Positions 48,719-60,357 are shown, numbered from the stretch's first letter. The stretch is DNA of 64,000 nt from Nemophila menziesii (GCA_029959085.1 JARWIR010000016.1:8415441-8479440), one strand, 5' to 3'. A program made the numbers and translations. The notes: generated from the letters alone by a model not told the origin.

Positions 48719-49041
48719 ATACAAAATCATACTTTTGGGAGATTTTTTTAGCTATATATTTATTAACACTTTTCTCTCTCAGGCACATTTCCCGATGAAA
48801 AGCTGAGTTTGAAACTTCCACCACACCTCAACAACCTCCACCACCAACCTCCTTACTCCTCCACCATGAATTTCACTCTTACATTCATCCATATAGCAAA
48901 ATTTACATACATTCACATAAATCTCAACTTCTTTATTACATTTACTATCACTTTAATTTTCTAAATCCTCACCTAATCTCTAGCTCTTGCCTTTACTTCT
49001 TACATTTATTGCTTTCTGTTCTTTTCTTATACTACTGCAGT

Positions 49042-50718
49042 ATGGAATTTTACACTCGACAAGACACAAACACAGCCGATGAAGCCTGGATTCTCACTGA
49101 AGATCCTAACTCGATTTATGCACAATTTCAAGGTCCAAAGCTCTATGCAAAAATCATCTCAGATAAACCTGTCAGCTTTAATTACCTGAGAAAAAACATT
49201 AGCCAATCATGGGGTGTAAAAGGTAAAATTCACACTGAAAAACGTGGATTTAATACCTGTATTATCACTCTTGATAATGATGAAGACCTTCAAAGAATCT
49301 GGAGCAACAGGCCATGGAATTTAGTGGGGAAACATGTCCTTCTTCAAAAATGGGATACTGCTAGGCTCTTCAGTGATATCCAACTAACAACCACTTCCTT
49401 CATTGTCCAAATTCATGACATACCACCAACTCTTATCAATCAAGACAATGCTCTAAAAATTGGAAATCAACTCGGTCCAGTGGAAGAAATTATGCTACCT
49501 GCCATTGAAACCTTCAAAGAATCCAAAGCAATTCGAGTTAGAGTAGATTGGAATATATTCAAACCAATTCAAGGTACATATAACATTAACCTCGGAAATG
49601 GTCAACGAATCAGAGGCATCCTAAAATTCGAGAAATTATGTGATCTTTGTTACCGTTGTGGTCTCCTAGATCACGAGGAATCTGAATGCAAAAACAAAAA
49701 CAAACTTCAATTCAAACTGAACAAAAACATCTTTGGCTTTGAGCCAAAATTTCTTGATTCAAAAGCTGAAAAGAAAAACCCAACAACTCACTCGACTCAC
49801 CATCTAACTCGCTACTCAACAAAAACTCACCCAAAATCTGAAACCATGAAAAATCCCGCCCAAATCGCACAAAACCCTAGTCAACCTAGTCAAACTGAAA
49901 GCTATCCACATCAGATAGAGACAACTCACCTTGTTTTTAAAGCTTCTGGAAATATTAGAGCAGAAATCGGAAACAACTCTGATGAAGAAGCCTCCTCGAT
50001 CTCCCATCTTTCACGAAAAAGGAATGAAAAGTCACATGCTATTACCCAAGTAAGAGAGAGGCTTTCTAGTCAAAATATAAAACCCATTTCTTATAACGGA
50101 CCAATTAAAACCTGGACCGAAATAAAACAAGAGGCCCAACAAAATGTCTTCAAAACTCCAGCCCAACAAATTAAAATAAACCTCACCAGCCCATTAACAC
50201 CCACCACCCTCACATTCGGTTCTCAAGAAGAGCCCATTCAATTAACACCAAAACACTATCTTCCCTTTAGCCCAACCCAAATCACTCAAGAAAATAACAA
50301 TAACATTCCATCTGAAAATCAAAACCAAATTATCGAAATTCCTAATACCAACAATCTCCCAAATCAAATCCCAAATCAAAACCCTAATCCCTATATCCAA
50401 GATGATGATCTACAAATCTCTCAACATCATAGAGCTCCAGATTATAAAGCCATCTCAGAAACTAAGAGCATCACGAAGCCTCTACGCGAACAAGCCAAAT
50501 TCGATAAGCTTTGGATGACTCTATGGAAAGAAAACAACTCAACAAATGGCCCACATCTGATAGATCCTAAATCAATTATTCCAGTGATTCGTGATGCTGA
50601 TACTTCTATCAAGATGGAAAATGCTGGAACTCTGGATACAGAAATGGAAGGTACAGAGAATGAGACTGCTGTAGCGGTTTGCGGGTTTGTCCCTGAACAA
50701 ACCCTCACTGATCAATGA
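49042..50718 (+). CDS. LINE 2 ORF1: DUF4283 and zinc-knuckle RNA-binding protein
   Basis: An uninterrupted 558-residue ORF from ATG at 49042, chosen over the upstream in-frame ATG at 49009 because the family's conserved part (AWILTEDPN) starts soon after it. Domain order: DUF4283 (about residues 20-110, with SFNYLRKNISQSWG and RPWNLVGKHVLLQKW), a linker domain with IRVRVDWNIF, and a CCHC zinc knuckle, CYRCGLLDHEESEC (about residues 205-218). A long Asn/Gln/Pro/Thr-rich tail follows. Known role in the family: binds element RNA and forms the particle with ORF2. The stop TGA overlaps the ORF2 start ATG as ATGA (50715-50718), which suggests ORF2 is translated by termination and re-initiation. Confidence 0.92.
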   Translation: MEFYTRQDTNTADEAWILTEDPNSIYAQFQGPKLYAKIISDKPVSFNYLRKNISQSWGVKGKIHTEKRGFNTCIITLDNDEDLQRIWSNRPWNLVGKHVLLQKWDTARLFSDIQLTTTSFIVQIHDIPPTLINQDNALKIGNQLGPVEEIMLPAIETFKESKAIRVRVDWNIFKPIQGTYNINLGNGQRIRGILKFEKLCDLCYRCGLLDHEESECKNKNKLQFKLNKNIFGFEPKFLDSKAEKKNPTTHSTHHLTRYSTKTHPKSETMKNPAQIAQNPSQPSQTESYPHQIETTHLVFKASGNIRAEIGNNSDEEASSISHLSRKRNEKSHAITQVRERLSSQNIKPISYNGPIKTWTEIKQEAQQNVFKTPAQQIKINLTSPLTPTTLTFGSQEEPIQLTPKHYLPFSPTQITQENNNNIPSENQNQIIEIPNTNNLPNQIPNQNPNPYIQDDDLQISQHHRAPDYKAISETKSITKPLREQAKFDKLWMTLWKENNSTNGPHLIDPKSIIPVIRDADTSIKMENAGTLDTEMEGTENETAVAVCGFVPEQTLTDQ

Positions 50719-53700
50719 TCCATTTCAGTTAATATTGTCAAGGGATTGGTACCCCCTTGACAATTCTAACACTCAAGGATGCAATTAAATTGCATCATCC
50801 TGGGGTAATCTTCATTTGCGAAACTCAAAACTCCTTAATTAAAACTAATTCCTTAGCTAAAGACCTTCATATGAATATAGCTTGCACTGTTGAACCATTA
50901 GGTAAAGCAGGTGGGCTCCTTCTTTTAACTAAAAATGATATAAAATTAACTGTCCTAAACTATTGCAAAAATTACATTCATTGCCTGATTATTGATGGAT
51001 TAGGAAATGAATTCTTAGCCACATATGTCTATATCTCCTCTGTTGATAAAGAAAAAGGTAAAAACTTAGATGATATCACAAAACTTATTGATAGCAATAA
51101 TAGTAAACCTTGGTTTCTTTTAGGTGACTTCAACCTTATTAGATATAACTCTGAAAAACTTGGAGGTAATGAATATCCTAATACTTCTACTAATGAACTT
51201 AATACTTTTATAAACCTTCATAACTTAAATGACATTGCCACTAAGGGATGTCATTTTACTTGGAGTAATAAAAGAAGTGGTAACAACATTATTAAAGAAA
51301 GAATTGATAGAGGTCTATCAAACTTAGAATGGGAAGAATTCTTCCCAAACTCTTGGATTGCTGCCCTCCCCCCTCTAGGCTCTGATCATAGCCTTCTCAT
51401 CCTTTTCACTGATATAACTAAACAAAAAGGTTTTAATAGATTTATCTATCAAAAAGCCTGGAACACTGATATAGAAGTTGAACAAATAATAAGAAATCAT
51501 TGGAACTCCTATTCTTCTAATATTTACAGGGGCATTGTGAAATTTGGACATAAGCTCCATCATATATCACATGTCTTAACTTCTTGGAATAAAAATAGAA
51601 GGCACAACAACAAAAAAATTATTCAAACTCTTATGAAAAAACTTGAAAAACTTTATTCCTCACCTCAAGTAAATTGGGATGAACATTTTCTTGTGACTAA
51701 ACAACTTGAGGATCACTGGAATAGAGAAGAGTCATATTGGAAAGAAAAGTCCAGAATTCAATGGACCTTACATGGTGATAAAAACACCAGATTCTTCCAA
51801 AATTCAACTAAAACTAGAAGAAAACAAAATAAGATTCTTAGACTCCTTAATACTGATGGTACTTGGTGTGATACTTCTTCTGGTATAGAAAATATCATAC
51901 TTAACCATTATAGCAATATTTATACCACCATTGGCCCTAGAAACTACCAAAGTGTTATTGAGAAAATTAAACCTACTGTTACTAAAAGTATGAATGAGGC
52001 CCTTGAAAAACCTATCTCTATCACTGAACTCAAAGAAGCTATATGGGCCCTTGGGAGCAACAAATCTCCAGGCCCAGATGGTTACTCAGATCACATTTAT
52101 AAAAAATATTGGAATATAATTAAATACGATCTTATGAAAAGCCTTTCAGATTTCTTATGGAATAAGGGTGACCTTACTCCCATAAATAATACCTACATCA
52201 CTCTCATTCCTAAAATAACCTCTCCTGCTTCTATTACTCACTTCAGGCCCATTAGCTGCCCAAATTTTAATTATAAAATCATAGCAGCTATTTTTACTAA
52301 TAGACTCAAACCCTTCATGAGCTCTATAATAGGCCCTGAACAATCAGCTTTTATAAGCTCTAGAACTATCACTGATAATCTCTTAATTGCTCATGAGGTA
52401 GTTCATTTTCTTAAGAACAAAAGAACCTCTAAAAATTATTCTGCTGCTATAAAAATTGACATCTCTAAAGCATTTGAGAGTGTTGAATGGGACTTCCTAT
52501 TTGACACAATGAAGGCTCTAGGTTTCTCAAATACTTGGATATATTGGATTTCTCAATGTGTCACTACTGTTTCTTATTCAATACTCATAAATGGCCAACC
52601 TAAAAGTATAAAAAAACCTTCTAAGGGATTGAGACAGGGTGATCCCCTTTCTCCATTCCTTTTTTGTATAGTTACTCAAGCTCTCTCGTCTTTAATAAAT
52701 GATAAAGTTAATCAAAACCTAATTCAAGGTGTTAAATTAAGTAGACACTGCCCTACTTTAACACACATCTTATTTGCTGATGATAGCCTTTTTTTTCTCA
52801 AGGCTGATGAATATGAATTCACAAACTTTAAACAAATCTTAAATGCCTATAGTGTAGCCTCGGGTCAACATATTAATCTAAACAAAAGTGGTGTAATTTT
52901 TAGCTCAAACACCCCTTCAAATGTGGCTCAAAATCTTACTTATATCCTCCAAATGAATCATTTGACAAACTTGGGAAATTACTTAGGCCTCCCATCTGAT
53001 TGGGGTAGGTCCAAAGTAAAAGCCCTTGAATGGCTTATTGAAAGAATTATTACAAAATTAGACAATTGGAATTATAAAACTTTCTCAGAAGCTGGGAAAG
53101 AAGTAATGATAAAAGCTATCATTCAATCTATCCCTGTCTATATTATGACCATTTTTCATATCCCACAAGCAATTTGCGATAAGATTTCATCACTTATATC
53201 AAATTATTGGTGGGGTAAAAATGGTCAAAACCGAATTCACTGGAAAAGTTGGAAACATTTAGAAATGCCTAAAAGAGAAGGGGGCTTAAATTTTAAAAAC
53301 TTTAGGCATATGAATATTTCACTTCTAACTTCTTCGGCCTGGAAGTTTAACCCCAATGCAAATTCAATTGCTTACTCTATTTTAAAAGGAATTTACTTTC
53401 CAAATGATTGCTTTTTAAATGCCAAACTAGGATATAATCCATCTTGGGGATGGAAAAGTCTCCTACTCGGCAGAGACAATTTTATATCTGATGTTAGCTG
53501 GACAGTTGGAAATGGTAAATCCATAAATATTTGGAAAGACAATTGGATTCCAAACATGGATAAACCAATTAACATTTTAAATACCTCAATAACCCATGTC
53601 TCTGATCTTATAAATTCTGAATTTAAATGGAATAATACTCTTATTTCAAACCTATTTTCAAATGAATACAAGGAAAAAATTATGGCTCTTAACATTAGTT

Positions 53701-54734
53701 GTACAGGGGCCCATGATACTATCACTTGGAACCATTCTTAGAATGGTAATCTAACTGCTAAAAGTGCTTATCAAAATCTTAACTCGATAACTGTCACTGA
53801 ATATGTGAATGAAAGTAAATTTCTGCCTTCTTCATCCTTTAAGCTCAAAGAATCCTTTTGGGATGATATTTGGAAATTAAATATCCCACCGAAGTTAAAA
53901 AACTTCTTATGGCGAATAATGAACAATGCTTTACCTACGGAAAACAATAAATTTATTAGAAAATGTTCACCTGATAACACCTGTAAAGTTTGTAATTCTG
54001 AGAATGAAAATATTGAACATCTTTTCTTTTATTGTTCTAGCTCTCGAGCTACTTGGTTTGCAACTCCTATGGGATTTCTTTTCTCTAATGATTCAAAACT
54101 TAGAATGGATAAATGGCTCCAACAACTTATGGAAGCCAAACATCCAAATGATGAAAGAGGAAGAACCATAGTAGAGATGGCAACTTGGGTCCTTTGGTTT
54201 ATATGGAAATCCAGGAATAAAAAATTATTCGAGAATATTAACATCCGCCCCTCTCTAAATGCCTCTAACACTTATTCAGCTTATGATGAGTTTATCAAAT
54301 ATACTAAATACAACTCTGAAGCTAATCATACATTATCTCAAGAAAAAACTGAAACAAATCATGATAACAAGAAGTTTACTTACCCTAACACTATATATAT
54401 TTGTTGATGCATCTTTTCTTAGCTTAACTTATAAAGCAGCTGTTGGATGCATTTTCAGTGATTCAAGAGGCCAAATTTTGAAAGCCAAAGCATGGAATTT
54501 CAAGGCTAAATCTCCGGAGGAAGCTGAAGCAATAGGCATTCGTTTTGCTATTAAAGAAGCCGCTTCTCAACCCCAATGCAAATTCATTTTGAAGAATGAT
54601 TGTTCTAGCCTCATCAACAAGCTCAAGAAAAACGCAAGGTTTCTTCTACTCTTCCTTGTAATTGGGCGGAATTTATTCCCCCCACCCTTTGTAACTTATT
54701 TTCATCTGATCTTGTAGCTCAAGGCATAGGCTAG
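50715..54734 (+). pseudogene. LINE 2 ORF2: endonuclease, reverse transcriptase, RNase H, nearly intact
   Basis: Starts at ATG 50715, overlapping the ORF1 stop. A TAA at codon 6 (50730-50732) lies just before YCQGIG; the frame then stays open to a TAG at 53739-53741. Endonuclease motifs are all present: CETQN, GDFNLI, TWSNKR, RIDRGLS and GSDHS. Reverse transcriptase motifs are SPGPDGYS, FRPISC, KIDISKAF, KGLRQGDPLSPF and the catalytic FADDS (about 52770). zf-RVT follows (IPPKLKNFLWRI, CKVCNSENENIEH, 53880-54020). A one-base shift near 54400 leads into RNase H (VDASF, EEAEA, KNDCSSL). RNase H then loses about 40 residues, including the NTSADWVA-type segment seen in LINE 1, before a C-terminal tail that ends at 54734. 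Confidence 0.9.
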
Positions 54735-54807
54735 AAACATTCCGAACTTATTGTATTGTAACTTTTTATTTGCTTTAATCTAAATTCAGTTTCGACAAAA
54801 AAAAAAA

Positions 54808-54822
54808 AGCTTTGTACTTACT
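54808..54822 (+). repeat. Target-site duplication of LINE 2, right copy
   Basis: AGCTTTGTACTTACT directly follows the poly(A) tail and is identical to 48704-48718. Confidence 0.95.
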
Positions 54823-55005
54823 CCCTATCGATGTGGGATATATTACAACTTTTTTATTTTGTGCTGCTTCTATACTTTATATTACAGCAACTGATGTGAT
54901 GAATATTTACTCTTCTCATTGTTGACTCATATAATTCGTGAGTCTCATGTGCTTTTTTTTTTTGTTTTTTTGGACGGTCATGTGCTTATGAAAGTGAACA
55001 TTATA

Positions 55006-55013
55006 GCTGGTGG
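55006..55013. repeat. 8-base target duplication of the hAT element, left
   Basis: GCTGGTGG here equals 56861-56868. Eight bases is the hAT superfamily target-duplication length. Confidence 0.9.
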
Positions 55014-56860
55014 TAGGGATGAGCACGGGTCGGGTTTACCCCGGGTTGGGGTCTAGGGTAAAGGTATGGTAATTTTAAAGAGTGGTAAAAGTCAAGGGGT
55101 AAACCCGTGTTATTGGTAAGATAAAAATTACCACGGGTTAGGACGGGTTAACCAACGGGTTACCCGGGTTTTACCCTTGGTAAAATTTAATATCTTATCA
55201 CAATTAAAAGTAAATATATATATTTTTGAAACTGAATCTGCATCACCAACTATGAGCTTCATTTTAAATCTACAATAGAAGTTTTATCGTGCAGCAACTT
55301 CGTTAATGAAACAAGCCTCATCAATTATTATAAAACACCAACAAAACTAAATAAATTTTAAGGATCATTCCGCAATTAAAACAACTTTTGTTCTTCAAAA
55401 TAAAATACAGAGAGTACAAATTTTTCAACTAAGAACAATCACACCTTTGTTTATCAATCAAAAGGAATCTAACTCAACTCGAATCAAACAAAATTACAAC
55501 TTGAATTAAAATTACAACTTGATACAAAGTTCAAAAAGATAAACGATACAAAACACGTGTAAAACAAAATCTTCTTCTTTAAACCAGCATTTGATACAAG
55601 TTTAGCAATAAGAACAAGGGCATGTTCCTTAGGCCTCAGGTTACTAAAAAATAATCATCACAGACTTTTGTATGTTTTTGTAATTGGTTTATCATCATTG
55701 GCCTCAGGTTAAATAATCATCATTGGCCTCAGTTTATTACTGGGTAGCCAACTCAATTTCATTTCAAGTGTTAGGAACAAGTGGGCAACTAAAATAATGC
55801 AGCTACCAACAACCTGTTATAGACGGATAGAAAATGAAGGAAGTGCTTACCCAGTAGTTGCCGAGAAAATCTCAGGGCCCGAGTTCATATCAAAAGTACC
55901 TGACACGTAATTACACTTAATGTTTACCGTTAGGGACCAATATAGCAATTAATTAAAAAATAACACAGATAATTACAAAGGCCACTGATCAGTTCAAAGT
56001 AAACATAAAGATAACTTGACAATGTGCATATAGTAAATAAAGAAATACAAAATACACTAACAGAATCCCATGAAACAATACATGAATAATCTGTAAACAT
56101 CATTAAACGAAAATACCCAACAAAAACTAGTATGTATTCATACCTTAGAGAGTTTGGTTAAGAATTGGTCTGGATTGAAAGTAAATTCAGGAGAATAATT
56201 ATGTGAAGCCACCAAACAAAACGTAGCCATTATATTGAACAAACCCACGTATAGCCTCAGAAACGTAACAAAGTAGAACAAACCCACTCAAAATCACATC
56301 ACAAATGGCGTAAATAAAGCTACAATAGATCGAATCGAACAGAAAACCAAATATTTGAGCCTCTCGTTAAATATTTGTTACCGGGTTCAACCAACAAAAA
56401 CAAGATTTGGTGGCAAGCCGCATATATATAAACTAATTAGAATCCTTTAATACCTTTCCCTCCCTTCTAATACTCCTATCCAAACAATACCTAAAAGGAT
56501 ACGTGAGAGAGGTATAAAGAAGGTGAAGTATTTCAGAGAAGAGAGCATAGGATAGAAATGAAGCGTATCAGAGAAATGAATAGAGGAGATAGGGTTTGTG
56601 TCGATGAAAGAAATGCGCCAAATGGCCATATGTATATATATATATTATTTTATTTTTTTAATGAACAGTACCCGGGTTGGACGGGTCCAACCCGTGTGGT
56701 ATTCTGTAGAAGTCCAAACCGTGGTAAAAATATTACCAAGCCCAATTCAAAGGGTAAGTTATGTTATAAAATAGTTTGGGGTAATTTTTACCCTATTTTA
56801 ACCGGGTTTTTTTACCCAACGGGTTCGGATTACCATTTACCACTTTTTTGCTCACTCCTA
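55014..56860. mobile_element. Non-autonomous hAT element (1.85 kb)
   Basis: The ends are TAGGGATGAGCA (55014) and, inverted, TAGGAGTGAGCA (from 56860), matching at ten of twelve positions and flanked by perfect 8-base duplications GCTGGTGG. Both subterminal regions (about 55020-55200 and 56660-56850) are unusually GC-rich and packed with ACCCGGGTT, ACGGGTTACCC and GGTAAA words, typical of transposase-binding subterminal repeats. The AT-rich middle has no transposase ORF. It inserted into sequence now split between 55013 and 56861. Confidence 0.92.
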
Positions 56861-56868
56861 GCTGGTGG
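56861..56868. repeat. 8-base target duplication of the hAT element, right
   Basis: GCTGGTGG, identical to 55006-55013. Confidence 0.9.
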
Positions 56869-57073
56869 TGAAACTTCTTATTATCAAAGTTGTCAACTTT
56901 AGCTCAACACTTCACGTGATGTCCACAAAGGTGCCAAAACTTCTTCAATTCTCCTTCATGTATTATTTTATTGGAGGATTTTTTCGAATAAAACTAATTG
57001 AAGAAAAAGTGATCTGCTTGACATTTTTCTCTCTTCGGCTATTTGGAATTATTTCCTTCATCCTTTTAGCTAC

Positions 57074-57400
57074 ATGTCTACTCAAATGGTTTACCTTTTA
57101 TTTAGTGGAGTCAATATTAATCTTGTAAAGTTTGATAACAAGACTATTGGACAACAGCTATTTGGTACAAATATTGATCTTGTTACTAAGCATAAACTTG
57201 GAGATTTTTATAACAGAGCTGCTGTATATAAAAATGCTAATTTTCATCCATTTACGATAGCTGCTGATGAGACAATTTTCTGGAATTATAAAAAGACTTT
57301 ATTTGTCTATACCATTATATCCTTGGGTGCGAATCCCCCAACCCCTTATGATTATCACAAGCTTAAATACAAGGGGTTTTTGTGGAACCCAATCGCATAG
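57074..57400 (+). other. Unrecognised open frame of 108 codons
   Basis: The frame contains GQQLFGTNIDLVTKHKLG and AADETIFWNYKK. I recognise no family. It lies directly before the endonuclease start of the LINE 3 remnant and may be host-derived or part of the element's leader. Codon pattern and length alone do not prove it is real. Confidence 0.25.
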
Positions 57401-58555
57401 AATTCATCTGCAATAAAGAGATTGATTGCATAACTTTACTTGAAACCAAAAATATCAAGGAAGACTGGAATAGTTAAAAAAATTGTTAAGACTATGCTAA
57501 ATGGTTGGTTATGTGACGACAATTTTGACTTCAACACGACAAATAATAAAGGTAGAATTTTTCTAGCTTGGAACTCCGATAAAGTTGAAGTCAATTGGCT
57601 CTCTATTAATACTCAAGCGATACATTATATAGTGAAATGCAAGGTAACTTCAAATCCATTTCGCATTTCTTTTATTTATGGAATGAGTAAAAAAGGAGAT
57701 AGACAGCCACTTTGGGAGGACTTGACTACATATGCGGGTACGTTTGATGAACCTTAGTTACTCATGGGAGATTTCAACAATATTCTCAAGGCTAATGAGA
57801 ATGTTAATAGAACGGTTATCAAAGCGTGTGATTTGTTACCTTTTAATGATGTTTGTAATACTCTTGGATTGCATGATTTGGCTTATACGGGTCAATATTA
57901 TACATGGCGTGGTTAAGAAAAGCACGATGAAACACTTTAATTGTCATCCTAAGTGTGGGAAACTTAAAATCACTAATTTAGCGTTCGTGGATGATCTTAT
58001 GCTTATGTCTAGAGGTGATTGGATGTCCGTGGAAATTCTTATGAATTGCATGCAAAAATTTGGTGAATGCCCAGGATTTCGGATAAATATGCTTAAATAA
58101 TTTATATTTTGTGGGTATTAAAGACCAACATGAGCTTGAGTTGATTAAGAGTTTGACTAATATGGATAAAGGAGTGTTACCTTTTAAATATTTAGAAGTC
58201 CTTCTTGGTGCTTGTAATTTGAAGTCTATTGATTATCAACCTCTTAAAGATAAGCTAAATAATAGAGTGAGAATGTGGAATGCTTCGAGTTTATCTTATG
58301 CCGGAAGACTTGAGTTAATTCGATCTGTACTTCAAGGTATTATATGTTTTTGGTTTTCTATTTTTCCTCTCCCGGGTAATGTTCTCGAAGATGTCATTAG
58401 TACTTGTCGGAATTTCTTTTGAATGAAAAAGCTCCTTCTATTTCTTGGAAAAAAATTATTTGCATCCCTAAAATAGAAGGTGGTCTTGGAATGAAAGATT
58501 TTAAAACATAGAATAGATCGTTGCTTATGAAGATTATTTGATCTTTTTATTTGTC
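57383..58555 (+). pseudogene. Third LINE remnant: ORF2 with the middle deleted
   Basis: Pieces of a plant L1-type ORF2 from a different subfamily than LINES 1 and 2. The endonuclease part starts near 57383 (CITLLETK), continues in another frame (MLNGWLCDDNFDFNT, RIFLAWNSDKVEV, FIYGMSKKGDRQ) and reaches GDFNNI (about 57766). Near 57915 it jumps directly to the end of the reverse transcriptase, with AFVDDLMLMSRGD, where the family has FADD, followed by SYAGRLELIRSV and KIEGGLGMKDF. The whole centre of the reverse transcriptase is missing. Several stops and frameshifts are present. No 5' end, tail or target duplication is seen. Confidence 0.85.
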
Positions 58556-58661
58556 CAAACCTATATTTAGAGCCAGACTTAAAATTATATTAAGAATTTG
58601 ATACAAATCTAAATATATCACTTTTTTGGGTAATTTAAAAAAAAAAGGTATAATCACTCTG

Positions 58662-58670
58662 TTTGGTAAT
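58662..58670. repeat. 9-10 base target duplication of the MITE, left
   Basis: TTTGGTAAT(A) at 58662-58671 equals 58827-58836. Confidence 0.8.
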
Positions 58671-58826
58671 AAGTAATGTTATATATCACCTCTTCACCTC
58701 TTATGTGAGTCTACGTGGAGGTTTTAAGAACCAATCATAATGTTTCTCTTTCTTAAATGATTTTTTTTTATTTAATGTCATATAGGATCCACATTAGGAG
58801 TGAAAGGTTGATATATAGCATTACTC
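58671..58826. mobile_element. MULE-type MITE (about 155 bp)
   Basis: Long imperfect terminal inverted repeats of about 34 bases: AAGTAATGTTATATATCACC at the left and, inverted, GAGTAATGCTATATATCAAC at the right, continuing through TTCACYYCTWATGTG. It is flanked by a 9-10 base direct repeat TTTGGTAATA. Target duplications of this length point to the Mutator superfamily. There is no coding sequence. Confidence 0.85.
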
Positions 58827-58836
58827 TTTGGTAATA

Positions 58837-59071
58837 TATACCTATTTGAACAAAGAAATAGAGGTATTTGCGAAAAGAAGCCTAATAAAAATACATAATT
58901 GTTAAATTAAGCTTTCAATAATTTATTTTATAAAAAAAATGCCTAATAAAATAATTATAGAAAACATCCCCTTTATGTTTTTTATATCTTTAATACCCTT
59001 ATTATTAAATATATTATTTTATTTTTAATACAATATTTATTTTTAAATATCAAACAAATAATAGGGTACTT
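58837..59071. other. AT-rich stretch, nothing recognised
   Basis: A/T-rich with T runs and no gene or clear repeat. Confidence 0.5.
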
Positions 59072-59126
59072 CCACCACCACCATCCCTACCCCCACCACC
59101 ACCACTACTACCACTACCACCACCAA
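59072..59126. repeat. (CCA)n / (CTA)n microsatellite at the break of the gypsy element
   Basis: CCACCACCA and CCACTACTACC units form about 55 bases. The gypsy polyprotein reads into it as a Trp run and stops, so the element is truncated here. Confidence 0.85.
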
Positions 59127-60260
59127 GAGTTCGTGGGTGTAGGTTCGTCTGGTGGTAACTCGATTTCATTTGTAGCTTTGCACTCCTCTGGCAATCCATT
59201 CATCTCTTCGGTTTCTAAGCTTCGTTTGTTAAAAAGAATGTCCTTCATGAATTTACGATAATTTGGCATTCTTGTGAGAGCTTCTACAAACGGGATGTTT
59301 ATATTCAACTCGTCCACAATGTCAAGAAACTTATTGAATTCTTTTTCATTGTTCTGATTTTTGACACGTGACGGGAATGGTGGAGGAGGACGTGTGTTGG
59401 TTACCACTGGGCTCTCTTTCTTTTCTGATGTCTTCTCTAGGACACTCGTTTGTTCAATTACCTCTTCTACCTTGTCTTTAATTGTTTCTTCAACCTCTTT
59501 TTCAGGAGTAGAGATTGATTCTGGTTCTACTCTAGGTGGAGGTAATTGTTTTCCACTTCTTAATTCAACTGCATGACAACACTGCCTTTAGGAGCAATAG
59601 TATCACTTAGGAGTTCCCCTTTTACAAAGACTCAAAGTTTAATCGCCATTTGAGACATTGTATGCTCAAGATTCTTAAGCACCTTGGATGTGTTTTGGCT
59701 TCTTTGCTGGCTAATCTTCATATTTTCTTCTACTAGTTGCATCATTTTAGCCATGCTTGAATCCAAACTCGAAGGTTGCTCTTGTGTGGTTTGTTGCATC
59801 GAATAAGAAAGTGGTTCTTGATAAGCTTCGTTATAAATCGGCGCTTCTTGATAGATAGGTTGTGGAGGATAATAAGATTGTGGTCGCGGTTGACAATATG
59901 TCTGTTGATTTCCGACCCAATTATGATTCTGTGGGGGCTGATAATTAGCGTAATTTCCTTGAGATTGATAATAACCATTATAATAATGGTTTCTTTGATA
60001 AGGTATGAAGGAAATCGAAGCTGGATTATTCATGCAATTCTCCCATGAGTGATCTCTTGCTCCACAACTAGGACATGAAGGTAAAATATGTACTAGATTT
60101 CCCTAAGCTATTTCTCGCGCTAGTTTGCGTACTTCATCAAGTTGTTGGTCTATCTTGATGTCAAGAATATTCTTCATAACTGTATTAGCTTCTGCATGAT
60201 CTAGTAATACGAAACTTCCCTTCCCTAACAAATCTGCTCTCGCCTAAAGATCTGTAAAAC
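59114..60260 (-). pseudogene. Ty3/gypsy gag-pol fragment, 5' and 3' truncated
   Basis: The minus-strand reading starts near 60255 with a late capsid segment (ADLLGKGSFVLLDHAEAN), crosses a TAG near 60100 and enters a CCHC knuckle, CPSCGARDHSWENC (about 60075-60034). Next come a Gln/Tyr/Pro-rich spacer (60033-59632), then, after a frameshift near 59600, ELRSGKQLPPP, FPSRVKNQ and ELNINIPFVEAL, which precede the protease in this lineage (Athila/Tat-type arrangement). Most of the capsid and everything from the protease onward are missing. It lies just downstream of the LTR and primer-binding site. Confidence 0.85.
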
Positions 60261-60339
60261 AAAAACTAAAAGATAAAGCGTAAAATAGAGCTAACTAAAA
60301 TAAAAGCACTAAATAATTGCACAAGGACTAACGATGTAG

Positions 60340-60357
60340 TCCCCGGCAGCGGCGCCA
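60340..60357 (-). other. Gypsy primer-binding site (tRNA-Asp type)
   Basis: TGGCGCCGCTGCCGGGGA on the minus strand is close to the complement of the 3' end of tRNA-Asp, a usual primer for plant gypsy elements. It lies six bases after the LTR end at 60364. Confidence 0.8.

Larger units (their letters stand above)
48719..54807 (+). mobile_element. L1-type LINE with RNase H, young (LINE 2)
   Basis: A 6.1 kb element with a 5' leader, intact ORF1, nearly intact ORF2 and an A tail (about 54797-54807) after TTTCGAC. A perfect 15-base target duplication (48704-48718, 54808-54822) shows a recent insertion by target-primed reverse transcription. It is a sister copy of LINE 1 (7891-14045). ORF2 has two stops, a frameshift and a deletion in RNase H, so the copy itself is probably inactive. 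Confidence 0.95.

Noticed and set aside
49816..50007. Minus-strand open frames within the LINE ORFs
   Set aside because: Shadows of the plus-strand LINE coding sequence.
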